This document shows, piece after piece, positions 32,946 to 40,990 of a stretch of 64,000 nt of DNA. The translations under genes were made by a program, and so were the position numbers. The notes under the pieces are model-generated. The model worked only from the letters and a program-made list of their open reading frames with translations, did not search any database and had not been told where the DNA came from. Each line of letters starts with the position of its first letter. The first letter of the stretch is position 1. This DNA is from Paracoccaceae bacterium. GTDB taxonomy: Bacteria > Pseudomonadota > Alphaproteobacteria > Rhodobacterales > Rhodobacteraceae. Location of the stretch: NCBI GenBank assembly GCA_003605175.1, contig QWDA01000003.1, positions 380,501-444,500 on the forward strand, in the 5' to 3' direction.

Positions 32946-34523
32946 ATGTCCCAGATCGCGTATATCCTTCTGTGCCACAAGGATCCGCAGGCCATCGTGC
33001 ACAAGGCGCGGCGGCTGACGCGCGCGGGCGACCGGATCGCGATCCATTTCGACGCCCGCGCGGCGCGCAGCGACTACCAGCTGATCCGGCAGGCGCTGGC
33101 CGACAACCCCTCGGTGGCCTTCGCGAAACGGCGGGTGAAATGCGGCTGGGGCGAGTGGTCGCTGGTGGCGGCGACGCTGGAGGCGGTGAAGGCCGCGGAG
33201 GAGGCGTTTCCGGAGGCGACGCATTTCTACATGCTCTCGGGCGATTGCATGCCGATCAAGACGGCGGAGTACATCCACGCCTTTCTCGACCGCGAGGATG
33301 CCGATTTTATCGAGAGTTTCGATTTCTTCGAGTCCGACTGGATCAAGGCCGGGATCAAGGAGGAGCGGCTGCACTATCGGCATTTCGTCAACGAGCGGCA
33401 GCGCAAGCGGCTGTTCTACGCGATGCTTGACTGGCAGAAGCGGCTGGGGATGGCGCGGAAGGTGCCGGCGGATCTCCAGGTGATGATCGGCAGCCAGTGG
33501 TGGTGCCTGCGGCGGGCGACGATCGAGGCGATTCTCGCGTTCTGCCGGCGGCGGCCCGACGTGGTACGGTTCTTCCGCACCACCTGGATCCCGGACGAGA
33601 CCTTCTTCCAGACGTTGGTGCGGCATTTGGTGCCGAGCGCCGAGATCCGGGCGCGGACGCTCACCTTCCTGATGTTCACCGATTACGGGATGCCGGTCAC
33701 CTTCTACAACGACCATTACGACCTGCTCCTGGCGCAGGACTACCTGTTCGCGCGGAAGATCTCGCCCGAGGCGGAGGCGCTGAAGCAGCGGCTCGGGCGG
33801 CTCTATGCCGAGACCGGGCGGGAGTTCCGGATCTCGAACGAGGGGCAGAAGCTGTTCTCCTTCCTGACCACGCGGGGCCGGGTCGGGCAGCGTTTCGCGC
33901 CGCGCTTCTGGGAGAAGGAGGCGACGCTCGGCCGCGAGCGCGAGCTGATGATCGTCGCCTGCAAGAAGTGGCATGTGGCCAAGAGGCTGCTCGACCAGTT
34001 GAGCCACCAATCGAACCTGCCGGTGGTGGAATATCTGTTCGACGAGGAGGACACGGTGCTGCCCGACCTGGGCGGCATCCAGTCGACGCTCGAGAAACGC
34101 ACGCGGCACCGGCGGGCGCTGATGCGGATGCTGTTCGATTATTTCGAGACCGACCGGCTGGTGATCTGCATGGATCCGAACAACGTGGACCTGTTGCGCG
34201 ACTTCTATTCCGACCGGTCGAAGACAAGGCTTCTGGAGGTCGAATGCACCTTCACCGATGCCTATCTCGCAGGCCATGCCTGTCGGGCGGGGCTCGCGGG
34301 GCCCGAGACGCCGGCCGAGACCTTGCGCCAGCTCCTGCCGACGCTCAGGATGGATTTCATGGCGGAGGCGGACCGGCTCCGGGACGAGAATTTCCCGGAC
34401 CTGTTCCGGATCCGCGAAGGGGCGGAGCCCGACGAGAACGCGGCGGCGCTGGCCGAGTTCTTCTCGCTGCCGCGCGACCGGGCGCAGGCCATTGCCGAGA
34501 CCGAACATCTTTTCACGGACTGA
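32946..34523 (+). CDS. GT14 (core-2/I-branching-type) glycosyltransferase with DUF5928 domain
   Basis: A 525-residue two-part protein. The N-terminal half (residues 1-270) is a beta-1,6-N-acetylglucosaminyltransferase-like GT14 domain: QIAYILLCHKDPQAIVHKAR, HFYMLSGDCMPIKTAEYI, GSQWWCLRR and TTWIPDETFFQTL are characteristic. The C-terminal half matches DUF5928, a domain almost confined to Rhodobacterales (ELMIVACKKWHVAKRLLDQL and VICMDPNNVDLLRDFYSDRS). No signal peptide is present, so it acts in the cytoplasm, probably on a surface polysaccharide precursor. Confidence 0.85.
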   Translation: MSQIAYILLCHKDPQAIVHKARRLTRAGDRIAIHFDARAARSDYQLIRQALADNPSVAFAKRRVKCGWGEWSLVAATLEAVKAAEEAFPEATHFYMLSGDCMPIKTAEYIHAFLDREDADFIESFDFFESDWIKAGIKEERLHYRHFVNERQRKRLFYAMLDWQKRLGMARKVPADLQVMIGSQWWCLRRATIEAILAFCRRRPDVVRFFRTTWIPDETFFQTLVRHLVPSAEIRARTLTFLMFTDYGMPVTFYNDHYDLLLAQDYLFARKISPEAEALKQRLGRLYAETGREFRISNEGQKLFSFLTTRGRVGQRFAPRFWEKEATLGRERELMIVACKKWHVAKRLLDQLSHQSNLPVVEYLFDEEDTVLPDLGGIQSTLEKRTRHRRALMRMLFDYFETDRLVICMDPNNVDLLRDFYSDRSKTRLLEVECTFTDAYLAGHACRAGLAGPETPAETLRQLLPTLRMDFMAEADRLRDENFPDLFRIREGAEPDENAAALAEFFSLPRDRAQAIAETEHLFTD

Positions 34524-34541
34524 CGCGACCCCGGGGGGACC

Positions 34542-34919
34542 ATGGGCTACGAATACGACGACCAGAACATCTTCGCGAAGATCCTGCGCGGCGAGATCCC
34601 GAACGACACGGTTCTGGAGACCGAGCACAGCCTCGCCTTTCGCGACATCGCCCCGCAGGCGCCCGCACATGTGCTGGTGATCCCGAAGGGCGCCTATGTG
34701 ACGCAGGACCATTTCGCCGAGGCCGCGAGCGCGGACGAGATCGTCGATTTCATGCGCGCGGTCGGCGAGGTCTGCCGGATCCTGGGCGTGGCGCCGGGCG
34801 CGGGCGGTGCGGGGTTCCGGACGCTCTCGAACGCCGGCACGCACGGGGTGCAGGAAGTGCCGCATTTCCACATGCACGTGCTCGCCGGGCGGCCGCTCGG
34901 GCCGATGCTGGCGGCGTAG
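34542..34919 (+). CDS. HIT family protein (HinT-like)
   Basis: A 125-residue histidine triad protein. The triad motif is in VQEVPHFHMHVLAG (HxHxH), the beginning DDQNIFAKILRGEIPNDTVL is typical of HinT, and APAHVLVIPKGAYVT is present. It hydrolyses purine nucleoside phosphoramidates or lysyl/alanyl-AMP. It follows the glycosyltransferase by 18 bp and ends at a region with two strong inverted repeats. Confidence 0.93.
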   Translation: MGYEYDDQNIFAKILRGEIPNDTVLETEHSLAFRDIAPQAPAHVLVIPKGAYVTQDHFAEAASADEIVDFMRAVGEVCRILGVAPGAGGAGFRTLSNAGTHGVQEVPHFHMHVLAGRPLGPMLAA

Positions 34920-34946
34920 GCGCAGAGGCGCCCGCGCCGTTTCGCG

Positions 34947-34973
34947 GCCAAGGTCTTGCATCAATACCTTGGC
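34947..34973. terminator. Hairpin after the HIT gene
   Basis: GCCAAGGT-11-ACCTTGGC, a perfect 8-bp stem 27 bp past the HIT stop, in a convergent region. No long T-tract; probable terminator or transcript end structure. Confidence 0.5.
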
Positions 34974-35003
34974 AAATCCGTTGGGGAAGGATCTGCGCCG
35001 AAC

Positions 35004-35037
35004 GCCTTTCGCATGGTCATTGAGCCACGCGAAAGGC
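35004..35037. terminator. Bidirectional hairpin between HIT and kpsE-like genes
   Basis: GCCTTTCGC-16-GCGAAAGGC, a perfect 9-bp inverted repeat between converging genes, 15 bp from the kpsE-like stop. Readable from both strands as a terminator; minus-strand tail is not T-rich. Confidence 0.55.
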
Positions 35038-35051
35038 TCTGGTTGTTCGCC

Positions 35052-36686
35052 TCAGCCCGAGACCTGTTCCCGGAGGATCGAGGCGGTGAGCGAGATCATC
35101 AGGTAGATGCCGGCGAAGACCAGCGCGGCGAGGAGCGTGTTCTCGAAGGCGCGGGGATAGGTCGGTTCGTCGGGCGGAACCGGGTTCACCCCGAGCGAGA
35201 GGTAGCGGACCTGGCGGTTCGCCTCGGTGCGCGAGGCCTCCAGCGCCTGGAGCGATTCCTGCATCATCATGGTGCGGGTCTCGAGATCGACCTCGGCCAT
35301 GCGGAGCTGGCCCGAGACCGAGGCGAGCGAGCCGCTTCCGGCGCTGCTTTCGGTGAGCTGCGAGCGGAGGTCGGCGATCAGCGATTCGAGCCGGGCGATG
35401 TCGCCCCTGGTGCCCGAGACGCGGGCCTGGTTCGGAGCCGGGTTGTCGAGGAGTTGCTGGAGCTGCAGCCGCTTTTCTGCGAGCTGGGTTTCGAAATTGG
35501 AGATCTGGCCCATCAGCGCCGAGGTTTCCGAGGCGGGGTCGAGGACGCCAAGCTGCTCCTGGAGCGCGAGCACCTTTTCCTGCGCCGCGACCATCTTGGC
35601 CTCCGCATCGTTGAACACCTGGCGCGCGTCCTCCATCTGGTTCGCGCGGAGCCGCTGGGTGAGGTTGTCGACCTGCTCCTCGGCATAGCCGATCAGCGCG
35701 CGCGAAAAGGCGGCGCTGAGTTCCGGCGTCGCGGCGGAGACCTCCATCCGGATATTGCCCTCGGTCGGGTCGAAACCGATCTTCACGTAGCGCCGGTAGA
35801 GCTTGTAGGCCGCTTCGTTCGTGGCGGTCGGGGAGAGCCGTTGCAGGGGGTCGATCTCGGGGTCGGAGAAATGCGCGCGGAAGCCGAGATCGGTGTCGAG
35901 CCTGAGCATCGCCTCGCGCGAGCCGAGATAGCTCTGGACGATCTTGGAATCCTGGCTGGTCGCCATGCCGGTGCCTGCGAGGAGCCCGCCAAGGCCGCCG
36001 CCAGCGGGCCCGTCGGCCTGCTGGATCACGAATTCCGACTTGGTGGCGTACATCGGCGTTGCGACAGCGAAGAAGTACCAGCCGGCGACCAGCGTGGGCA
36101 GGGCCACGAAGACCGCGAGCCTTGCCACGAGCGCGGCCATGCGCCGGCGGCGGCGGCGGGCGATGTCGCGCTGCATCTCGAGGATTTCGCGGGCGCGGCG
36201 GGCGGCCGGATCGGCGACCTCGGTGGAGATCTCGGTGCCGGGAACCCTGACCCCGGGGTTGGGCGCGGGTTCGGCTTTCGGTTCGGGGACCACGAGTTCG
36301 AGCATGTTCGCGCGCTGGAACGGGTCGATGCCGTTCTTGCGCAACAGCCGTACCGCGTCGAAATCGGAGGTCGGCGCCAGCCCGTGCTTGGCGGCGAGGC
36401 GGCGGGCCATGCGGAGCTGGCGGGCGGTCAGCCCCTCGTTGCGGATCGCGTCGATCTCGGCGGCCATTCCGGGGCCCTGCTCGGCGGCGGTATCCGCCTT
36501 GCCCGGCGTCTGCGCGGCGCGCGCGGTGGGGAAGGGGGCGTCGCCGAACCCGTCTTCCTCGACCGGCGCTGCCGTTGCCGTCGGTGGCGCGGCGCGTTGC
36601 GGTGTCGCGGCCGGGCCCGGGGCGGACGTTTCGGCGGAGGTGGCCCGCTTGATGCGGAAGCGCCTAGCTTTGGGTTTCATAGTCAT
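35052..36686 (-). CDS. KpsE-like capsule polysaccharide export inner-membrane protein
   Basis: A 544-residue polysaccharide co-polymerase/export protein of the KpsE/Wzz type. The first membrane helix (VARLAVFVALPTLVAGWYFF, about residues 187-206) leads into YATKSEFVIQQADG, typical of KpsE/BexC proteins. A long periplasmic coiled coil (MVAAQEKVLALQEQLGVLDP to SLQALEASRTEAN) precedes the C-terminal helix TLLAALVFAGIYLMISLTA. An N-terminal cytoplasmic extension of about 185 residues is far longer than in classical KpsE and contains Pro/Ala-rich and charged segments. The start overlaps the end of the kpsT-like gene by 23 bp. KpsM is not in the window. Confidence 0.85.
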   Translation of the reverse strand: MTMKPKARRFRIKRATSAETSAPGPAATPQRAAPPTATAAPVEEDGFGDAPFPTARAAQTPGKADTAAEQGPGMAAEIDAIRNEGLTARQLRMARRLAAKHGLAPTSDFDAVRLLRKNGIDPFQRANMLELVVPEPKAEPAPNPGVRVPGTEISTEVADPAARRAREILEMQRDIARRRRRRMAALVARLAVFVALPTLVAGWYFFAVATPMYATKSEFVIQQADGPAGGGLGGLLAGTGMATSQDSKIVQSYLGSREAMLRLDTDLGFRAHFSDPEIDPLQRLSPTATNEAAYKLYRRYVKIGFDPTEGNIRMEVSAATPELSAAFSRALIGYAEEQVDNLTQRLRANQMEDARQVFNDAEAKMVAAQEKVLALQEQLGVLDPASETSALMGQISNFETQLAEKRLQLQQLLDNPAPNQARVSGTRGDIARLESLIADLRSQLTESSAGSGSLASVSGQLRMAEVDLETRTMMMQESLQALEASRTEANRQVRYLSLGVNPVPPDEPTYPRAFENTLLAALVFAGIYLMISLTASILREQVSG

Positions 36687-37323
36687 AGAGCCGCTTGGCC
36701 TCTTCGAGCGTGTCGAACATGTGGAGCTGGCCGTCGAGCAAGACGGCCGCGGAGTTGCAGAACTTCTCGAGCGTGGACGCCTGGTGGGAGACGACGATCA
36801 CCGTGGCCCTTTCCAGCCGCTCGCGCAGGATGGTGCCTGCCTTGCGGTTGAATTCCACGTCGGTCGCCGCCGGCATGCCCTCGTCGATCAGGTAGATGTC
36901 GAATTCGAGGGCGAGAAGCAGCGCGAAGCAGAGCCGGGCGCGCATCCCCGCCGAATAGGTGCCGACGGGCATGTCGTAATATTCCTCGAGCCCGCAGATC
37001 CAGCGGGTATAGGCCTCGAGATAGTCGGGATCGAGCCCGTAGAGCCCGGCGATGAAGCGCACGTTTTCCTTGCCTGACAGCTTGCCGATCACGCCGCCCA
37101 TGAAGCCGAGCGGGAACGAGACCCGGCTGGTGCGGCGGATCTTCCCCTCGTCGGGCTTCTCGAGCCCGGCCATCATGTTGATGAGCGTGGTCTTGCCGGT
37201 GCCGTTCGGGGCGAGGATGCCGAGCGAGTTGCCGAGGTCCACCCGGAACGTGGCGCGGTCAAGGATCACCTTGCGCTGCTGGCCCGTCCAGAACGACTTC
37301 GACACCTCTTGAAATTCGATCAT
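36664..37323 (-). CDS. kpsT: KpsT-like capsule polysaccharide ABC exporter ATPase
   Basis: A 219-residue ATPase, exactly the classical KpsT size. Walker A is LAPNGTGKTT (residues 37-46), the signature is TYSAGMRARL (KpsT/Wzt type, SAGM instead of SGGQ), and Walker B is DIYLIDEGMPA, followed by VVSHQASTLEKFC. The start is MIEFQEVSKSFW with the ATG at 37323. It energises export of a group 2-type capsule with a KpsM permease not found here, and the KpsE-like protein downstream. The DUF5928 glycosyltransferase and sulfotransferase nearby suggest a locally clustered surface polysaccharide system. Confidence 0.9.
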   Translation of the reverse strand: MIEFQEVSKSFWTGQQRKVILDRATFRVDLGNSLGILAPNGTGKTTLINMMAGLEKPDEGKIRRTSRVSFPLGFMGGVIGKLSGKENVRFIAGLYGLDPDYLEAYTRWICGLEEYYDMPVGTYSAGMRARLCFALLLALEFDIYLIDEGMPAATDVEFNRKAGTILRERLERATVIVVSHQASTLEKFCNSAAVLLDGQLHMFDTLEEAKRLYDYETQS

Positions 37324-37461
37324 GCACTCTTGCCTGACGCCCCCGGTCGCCGTCTTGCGCGGAAAACCTTGCGAATTCGCTATATCACGACTTCCCCGAA
37401 ACGCCACAGAGGCAATCGGGGCCGCGCGAGGGTTTGCCGGTCGGGCCGTTTCCCGCGGGTT

Positions 37462-39159
37462 TCAGGTGACGAAGATCACCGCGAGGGTCACGCCCAAGAG
37501 GATCGCGATCCAGAGCACCATGGCGCCAGTGGGCCAGACCCGCGCCATGCGGCCCTCGGGCCCGTGCGAGGCGTAGAGGCCGCGCAGCACGAGATCGGTC
37601 TTGCGCATCCAGAAGCCGGCATGGGCCTGCCAGATGGCGGAAATCGCGCGGGCGGCGATGTGCACGACCGAGGGCGCGGCCTTCCGGTAGATCACGTCGG
37701 AATCGACATTGATGCAGCGGATCTCGGCCGGGTGGCGGCCGGTGCGGTAGAGCACGCCGAAAGCGAGGAGCGCGAAGCAGAGGAGCAGGAGCTGCCCCAC
37801 CACATGGGCGGCGGTGTAGGGGTGGTAGTCCACCTCGTAGGGCAGGATCGCGTAGAGCGTGCCGGGAAAGACGCCGATGAAGATGCAGAGGAAGGCGGTG
37901 ATGCCCATGGCGATGAGCATGTGGGTCGGCGCCTCTTTCGGGCGCATGCCGCTGTCATGGGCGAAGAAGGTGAAGAAGGGGATCTTGATGCCGGAATGCG
38001 AGAGCACGCCGGCGGAGGCGAAGACCAGCGCGCCCCAGACGATGGCGTGGTGATGCGCGGCGGCCTGGTCGAGGATCAGGGCCTTGGCGATGAAGCCCGA
38101 GAACAGCGGGAAGGCCGAGATCGAGGCGGCGCCGACGAGGCAGAATGTCGCGGTGAGCGGCATGGTGCGGTAGAGCCCGCCCAATTCGGAGGCCTTCACC
38201 TTGCCGGTGCGGTAGAGCACCGCGCCTACCGACATGAACAGGAGCGCCTTGTAGAGGATGTGGACGAAGGCATGTGCGGCGGTGCCGTTGAGCGCCATCT
38301 CGCTGCCGACGCCGATGCCCACGACCATGAAGCCGAGCTGGTTGTTCAGCGAATAGGAGAGGACCCGGCGCATGTCGTTCTCGATCTCGGCGAAGAAGAT
38401 CGGGAAAAGGGTCATGATCGCGCCGATATAGATGAGGATCTCGGTGCCGGCGAAGCCGCGGGCGAGCGCGTAGACCGCGAGCTTGGTGGTGAAGGCGGAG
38501 AGCACCACGGTGCCGGTGATGGTCGCTGCCGGGTAGGCGTCCTGCAGCCAGTTGTGCAGGAGCGGGAAGGCGCATTTGATGCCGAAGGCGAAGAAGATGC
38601 ACCAGGTGCCGAGCGAGCCCAGCGTCATGCGGTCGAAGGCGATGGAGCCGGTTTCGGCGTAGAGGAGCGCGATCCCGGCCATCAGGATCACGCCGGAGCC
38701 GACCTGGATGATCAGGTAGCGCAGGCCGGTATTGTAGGCGCCGAGGGTGCGGCGGGCCCAGATCAGGAACACCGAGGCAATGGCGGTGCCTTCCCAGTAG
38801 AAGAACAGCGTCACGAGGTCGCCCGCGAAGACCGCACCGATGGCGGAGCCCGCATAGAGCGGCGCGGCGACCTGCTGGACGGTGTCCTTGAGGTGCCAGG
38901 CGTAGAGGTTCCCGAGCGCGGCGATCAGGCAGAAGATCAGGCCGAAGACGCGGGACAGCCGGTCGACCCGCATCAGTTCGAGGTCGAGGCCGAAGAAGGT
39001 CACCGGGGCGAGATTGCCCTCGGGCAGGGTCCAGACCTGCCAGGCGGCGATCAGCGGGATCACCACGAGGAGCGCGGAGCGGGCCGCGCCCTTGGGCACG
39101 GCCATGGCGAGGAGGCCCATCGCGAAGAACAGGAAGGCTGTGGGGATGCTCTCAAGCAT
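37462..39159 (-). CDS. NuoL/M/N-like antiporter subunit (Mrp D-like, third copy)
   Basis: A 565-residue multi-pass protein of the proton-conducting membrane transporter family. Key segments: FYWEGTAIASVFLIWARRTL (the conserved helix-5 Glu), AFGIKCAFPLLHNWLQDAYP (helix-7 Lys), AFTTKLAVYALARGF, and FVHILYKALLFMSVGAVLYR. It is the last gene of the Mrp operon and overlaps the 117-residue membrane protein gene. Its C-terminal extension (after about residue 480) is soluble-looking and is missing in simple MrpD. It is one of three such subunits in the operon. Confidence 0.85.
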   Translation of the reverse strand: MLESIPTAFLFFAMGLLAMAVPKGAARSALLVVIPLIAAWQVWTLPEGNLAPVTFFGLDLELMRVDRLSRVFGLIFCLIAALGNLYAWHLKDTVQQVAAPLYAGSAIGAVFAGDLVTLFFYWEGTAIASVFLIWARRTLGAYNTGLRYLIIQVGSGVILMAGIALLYAETGSIAFDRMTLGSLGTWCIFFAFGIKCAFPLLHNWLQDAYPAATITGTVVLSAFTTKLAVYALARGFAGTEILIYIGAIMTLFPIFFAEIENDMRRVLSYSLNNQLGFMVVGIGVGSEMALNGTAAHAFVHILYKALLFMSVGAVLYRTGKVKASELGGLYRTMPLTATFCLVGAASISAFPLFSGFIAKALILDQAAAHHHAIVWGALVFASAGVLSHSGIKIPFFTFFAHDSGMRPKEAPTHMLIAMGITAFLCIFIGVFPGTLYAILPYEVDYHPYTAAHVVGQLLLLCFALLAFGVLYRTGRHPAEIRCINVDSDVIYRKAAPSVVHIAARAISAIWQAHAGFWMRKTDLVLRGLYASHGPEGRMARVWPTGAMVLWIAILLGVTLAVIFVT

Positions 39160-39505
39160 CGTCGGCCTCCTTCGTCACGCCGGTCTGGTCGAGCGGGTAG
39201 TCCTCGCGGTCGATGGCCTGGGCGCCGTAATAGTCCTCGTTGCGCTTCGCGAAGAAGCGGAGGGTCTTGGCGCCGTAGATCACGCAGACGAAGCTGAGGA
39301 AGCCGTAGACGCCGTAGAAGGCCCAGACATCCTCGATGTGGAAATGGCCGTGCTTCGAGATCAGGAGGTCGATCACGAGAAGCGCCGCGCAGAAGCCGCC
39401 GAGCGCCCTGAAGAGCTTGGTGCCGCTGCCGGGGCGGTCGACCCAGGTCAGCAGGCGGCCGAGGGCTGGGAGGTCGTCGTCGGTGGCGGGGCGGTGGTCG
39501 CTCAT
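39152..39505 (-). CDS. Small membrane protein in Mrp operon
   Basis: A 117-residue protein with two hydrophobic helices (LFRALGGFCAALLVIDLLIS and VWAFYGVYGFLSFVCVIYGA) flanked by charged tails. It begins MSDHRPATDDDLPALGRLLT and ends REDYPLDQTGVTKEADDA. Its start overlaps the previous gene (ATGA) and its end overlaps the start of the 37462-39159 gene by 8 bp, so translation is coupled to both. No counterpart in the classical MrpA-G set; function is unknown. Confidence 0.75.
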   Translation of the reverse strand: MSDHRPATDDDLPALGRLLTWVDRPGSGTKLFRALGGFCAALLVIDLLISKHGHFHIEDVWAFYGVYGFLSFVCVIYGAKTLRFFAKRNEDYYGAQAIDREDYPLDQTGVTKEADDA

Positions 39506-40989
39506 TCGGATACTCCCGCGACGGTCTCGGGGCCGTGCCCGGCGATGGGGGACAGGAAATCGACGATGTCGCCCGCGTAGAAGAACACCGCGAGGCAGCA
39601 GGCGGCGGTGAAGGCCGGCGGCGCCCAGCAGAGGAACGGCGCTTCCTTCACCGGGCCGGCATTGGCCGGGTCGCTCAGGAAGAAGCCGCGGCCCACGATG
39701 GGCAGGAGATAGGCGATGTTCAGGAGCGAGGAGATCATCAGGACGGCGATCATGATCTGCTGGCCCGCATCCGCCGCGCCGACGATGAGGAGCCATTTCG
39801 ACCAGGAGCCACCGAGGGGCGGCAGGCCGATGATCGAGAGCGCGCCGATCAGGAAGGCGCCGAAGGTGATGGGCATGACGCGGCCGAGGCCGGTCATCTG
39901 GCTGATCTCGGACTTGTGTGCGCCGACGAGGATCGCGCCCGCGCACATGAAGAGGGTGATCTTGCCGAGCGCGTGCATCGCGATGTGGAGCCCGCCGCCG
40001 AGCACGCCCATGGAGGTGGCGAGCGCCATGCCGAGGGTGATGTAGCTGAGCTGCGAGACGGTGGAATAGGCGAGCCGGGCCTTGAGGTTGTCCTTGGTCA
40101 TCGCGACGATGGAGGCCGCGAGGATCGAGAAGGCGGCGAGCCACATCAGCCATTCCGAGGCGCCGGTTTGGGCGAGGAAGTCGATCCCGAAGATGTAGAC
40201 GCCGACCTTGAGCATGGTGAAGACGCCTGCCTTCACGACGGCGACGGCATGGAGCAGCGCGGAGACCGGGGTGGGCGCGACCATCGCGGCGGGGAGCCAG
40301 CGGTGGAACGGCATCAGCGCGGCCTTGCCGATGCCGAAGGCGTAGAGGCCGAGCAGCACCGCCACGATCGGGCCCGCGACATGGCCTTCGAGGATGCCGC
40401 CAAGGCGGAAGTCGAGCGTGCCGGCGAGGACCCAGGTCCAGACGATCGCGGTGAGCTGAAGCGCGATGGAGGTGCCGATCAGGATCGAGAGATAGATGCG
40501 GGCGCCGCGGATCGCCTCGGGCGTGCCGTGATGGGCGACGAGCGGGTAGGTCGAGAGGGTGAGCACCTCGTAGAACAGGAACAGCGTCAGCATGTTCGAG
40601 GCGAAGGCGATGCCCATGACCGAGGAGATCGCGATGCCGAAACAGGCGAAGAAGCGCGCCTGGTGGCCCTCGTGATGCCCGCGCATGTAGCCGATGCCGT
40701 AGAGATGGGTCACGACCCAGAGCCCCGATGCCACGAGCGCGAAGAGGAGGCCCAAGGGCTCGACATTGAAGGCGAGCGGCACGCCGGGGAGCATGTCGAG
40801 AAGCGCGACGGGTTCGGTCGTCTCGTTGCCGGTGATCGAGTAGATCGTGACGACGATCAGGAAGGTGAGCACCGCGAGCGCGAGGGTGATGCCGTCGCGC
40901 AGGTTCGGGCTGTTGCGGAAGATCCCGTTCGTTACCGCGGCGAGGGCCGGGAACGCCATGGCGTAGAGGATGAGGTCGATCACGTTCAT
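39502..40989 (-). CDS. NuoM/MrpD-like antiporter subunit, second copy
   Basis: A 495-residue proton-conducting transporter protein. The start MNVIDLILYAMAFPALAAV follows the mnhD stop after 1 bp. Characteristic helices: FLFYEVLTLSTYPLVAHHGT (helix-5 Glu), GKAALMPFHRWLPAAMVAPT (helix-7 Lys), VSALLHAVAVVKAGVFTML, and HIAMHALGKITLFMCAGAIL. Together with the copies at 40991 and 37462 it makes three NuoL/M/N-like proteins in one operon. One of them must serve in place of the N-terminal part of MrpA. Confidence 0.85.
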   Translation of the reverse strand: MNVIDLILYAMAFPALAAVTNGIFRNSPNLRDGITLALAVLTFLIVVTIYSITGNETTEPVALLDMLPGVPLAFNVEPLGLLFALVASGLWVVTHLYGIGYMRGHHEGHQARFFACFGIAISSVMGIAFASNMLTLFLFYEVLTLSTYPLVAHHGTPEAIRGARIYLSILIGTSIALQLTAIVWTWVLAGTLDFRLGGILEGHVAGPIVAVLLGLYAFGIGKAALMPFHRWLPAAMVAPTPVSALLHAVAVVKAGVFTMLKVGVYIFGIDFLAQTGASEWLMWLAAFSILAASIVAMTKDNLKARLAYSTVSQLSYITLGMALATSMGVLGGGLHIAMHALGKITLFMCAGAILVGAHKSEISQMTGLGRVMPITFGAFLIGALSIIGLPPLGGSWSKWLLIVGAADAGQQIMIAVLMISSLLNIAYLLPIVGRGFFLSDPANAGPVKEAPFLCWAPPAFTAACCLAVFFYAGDIVDFLSPIAGHGPETVAGVSE

Positions 40990-40990
40990 C

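Noticed and set aside
32886-34964. Minus-strand open frame of about 692 codons opposite the glycosyltransferase and HIT genes
   Set aside because: Composition typical of antisense translation of GC-rich DNA; the plus-strand proteins have clear motifs.
37309-39297. Plus-strand open frame of about 662 codons across the antiporter gene
   Set aside because: Extremely Glu/Asp/Gly/His-rich shadow of a membrane protein on the other strand.
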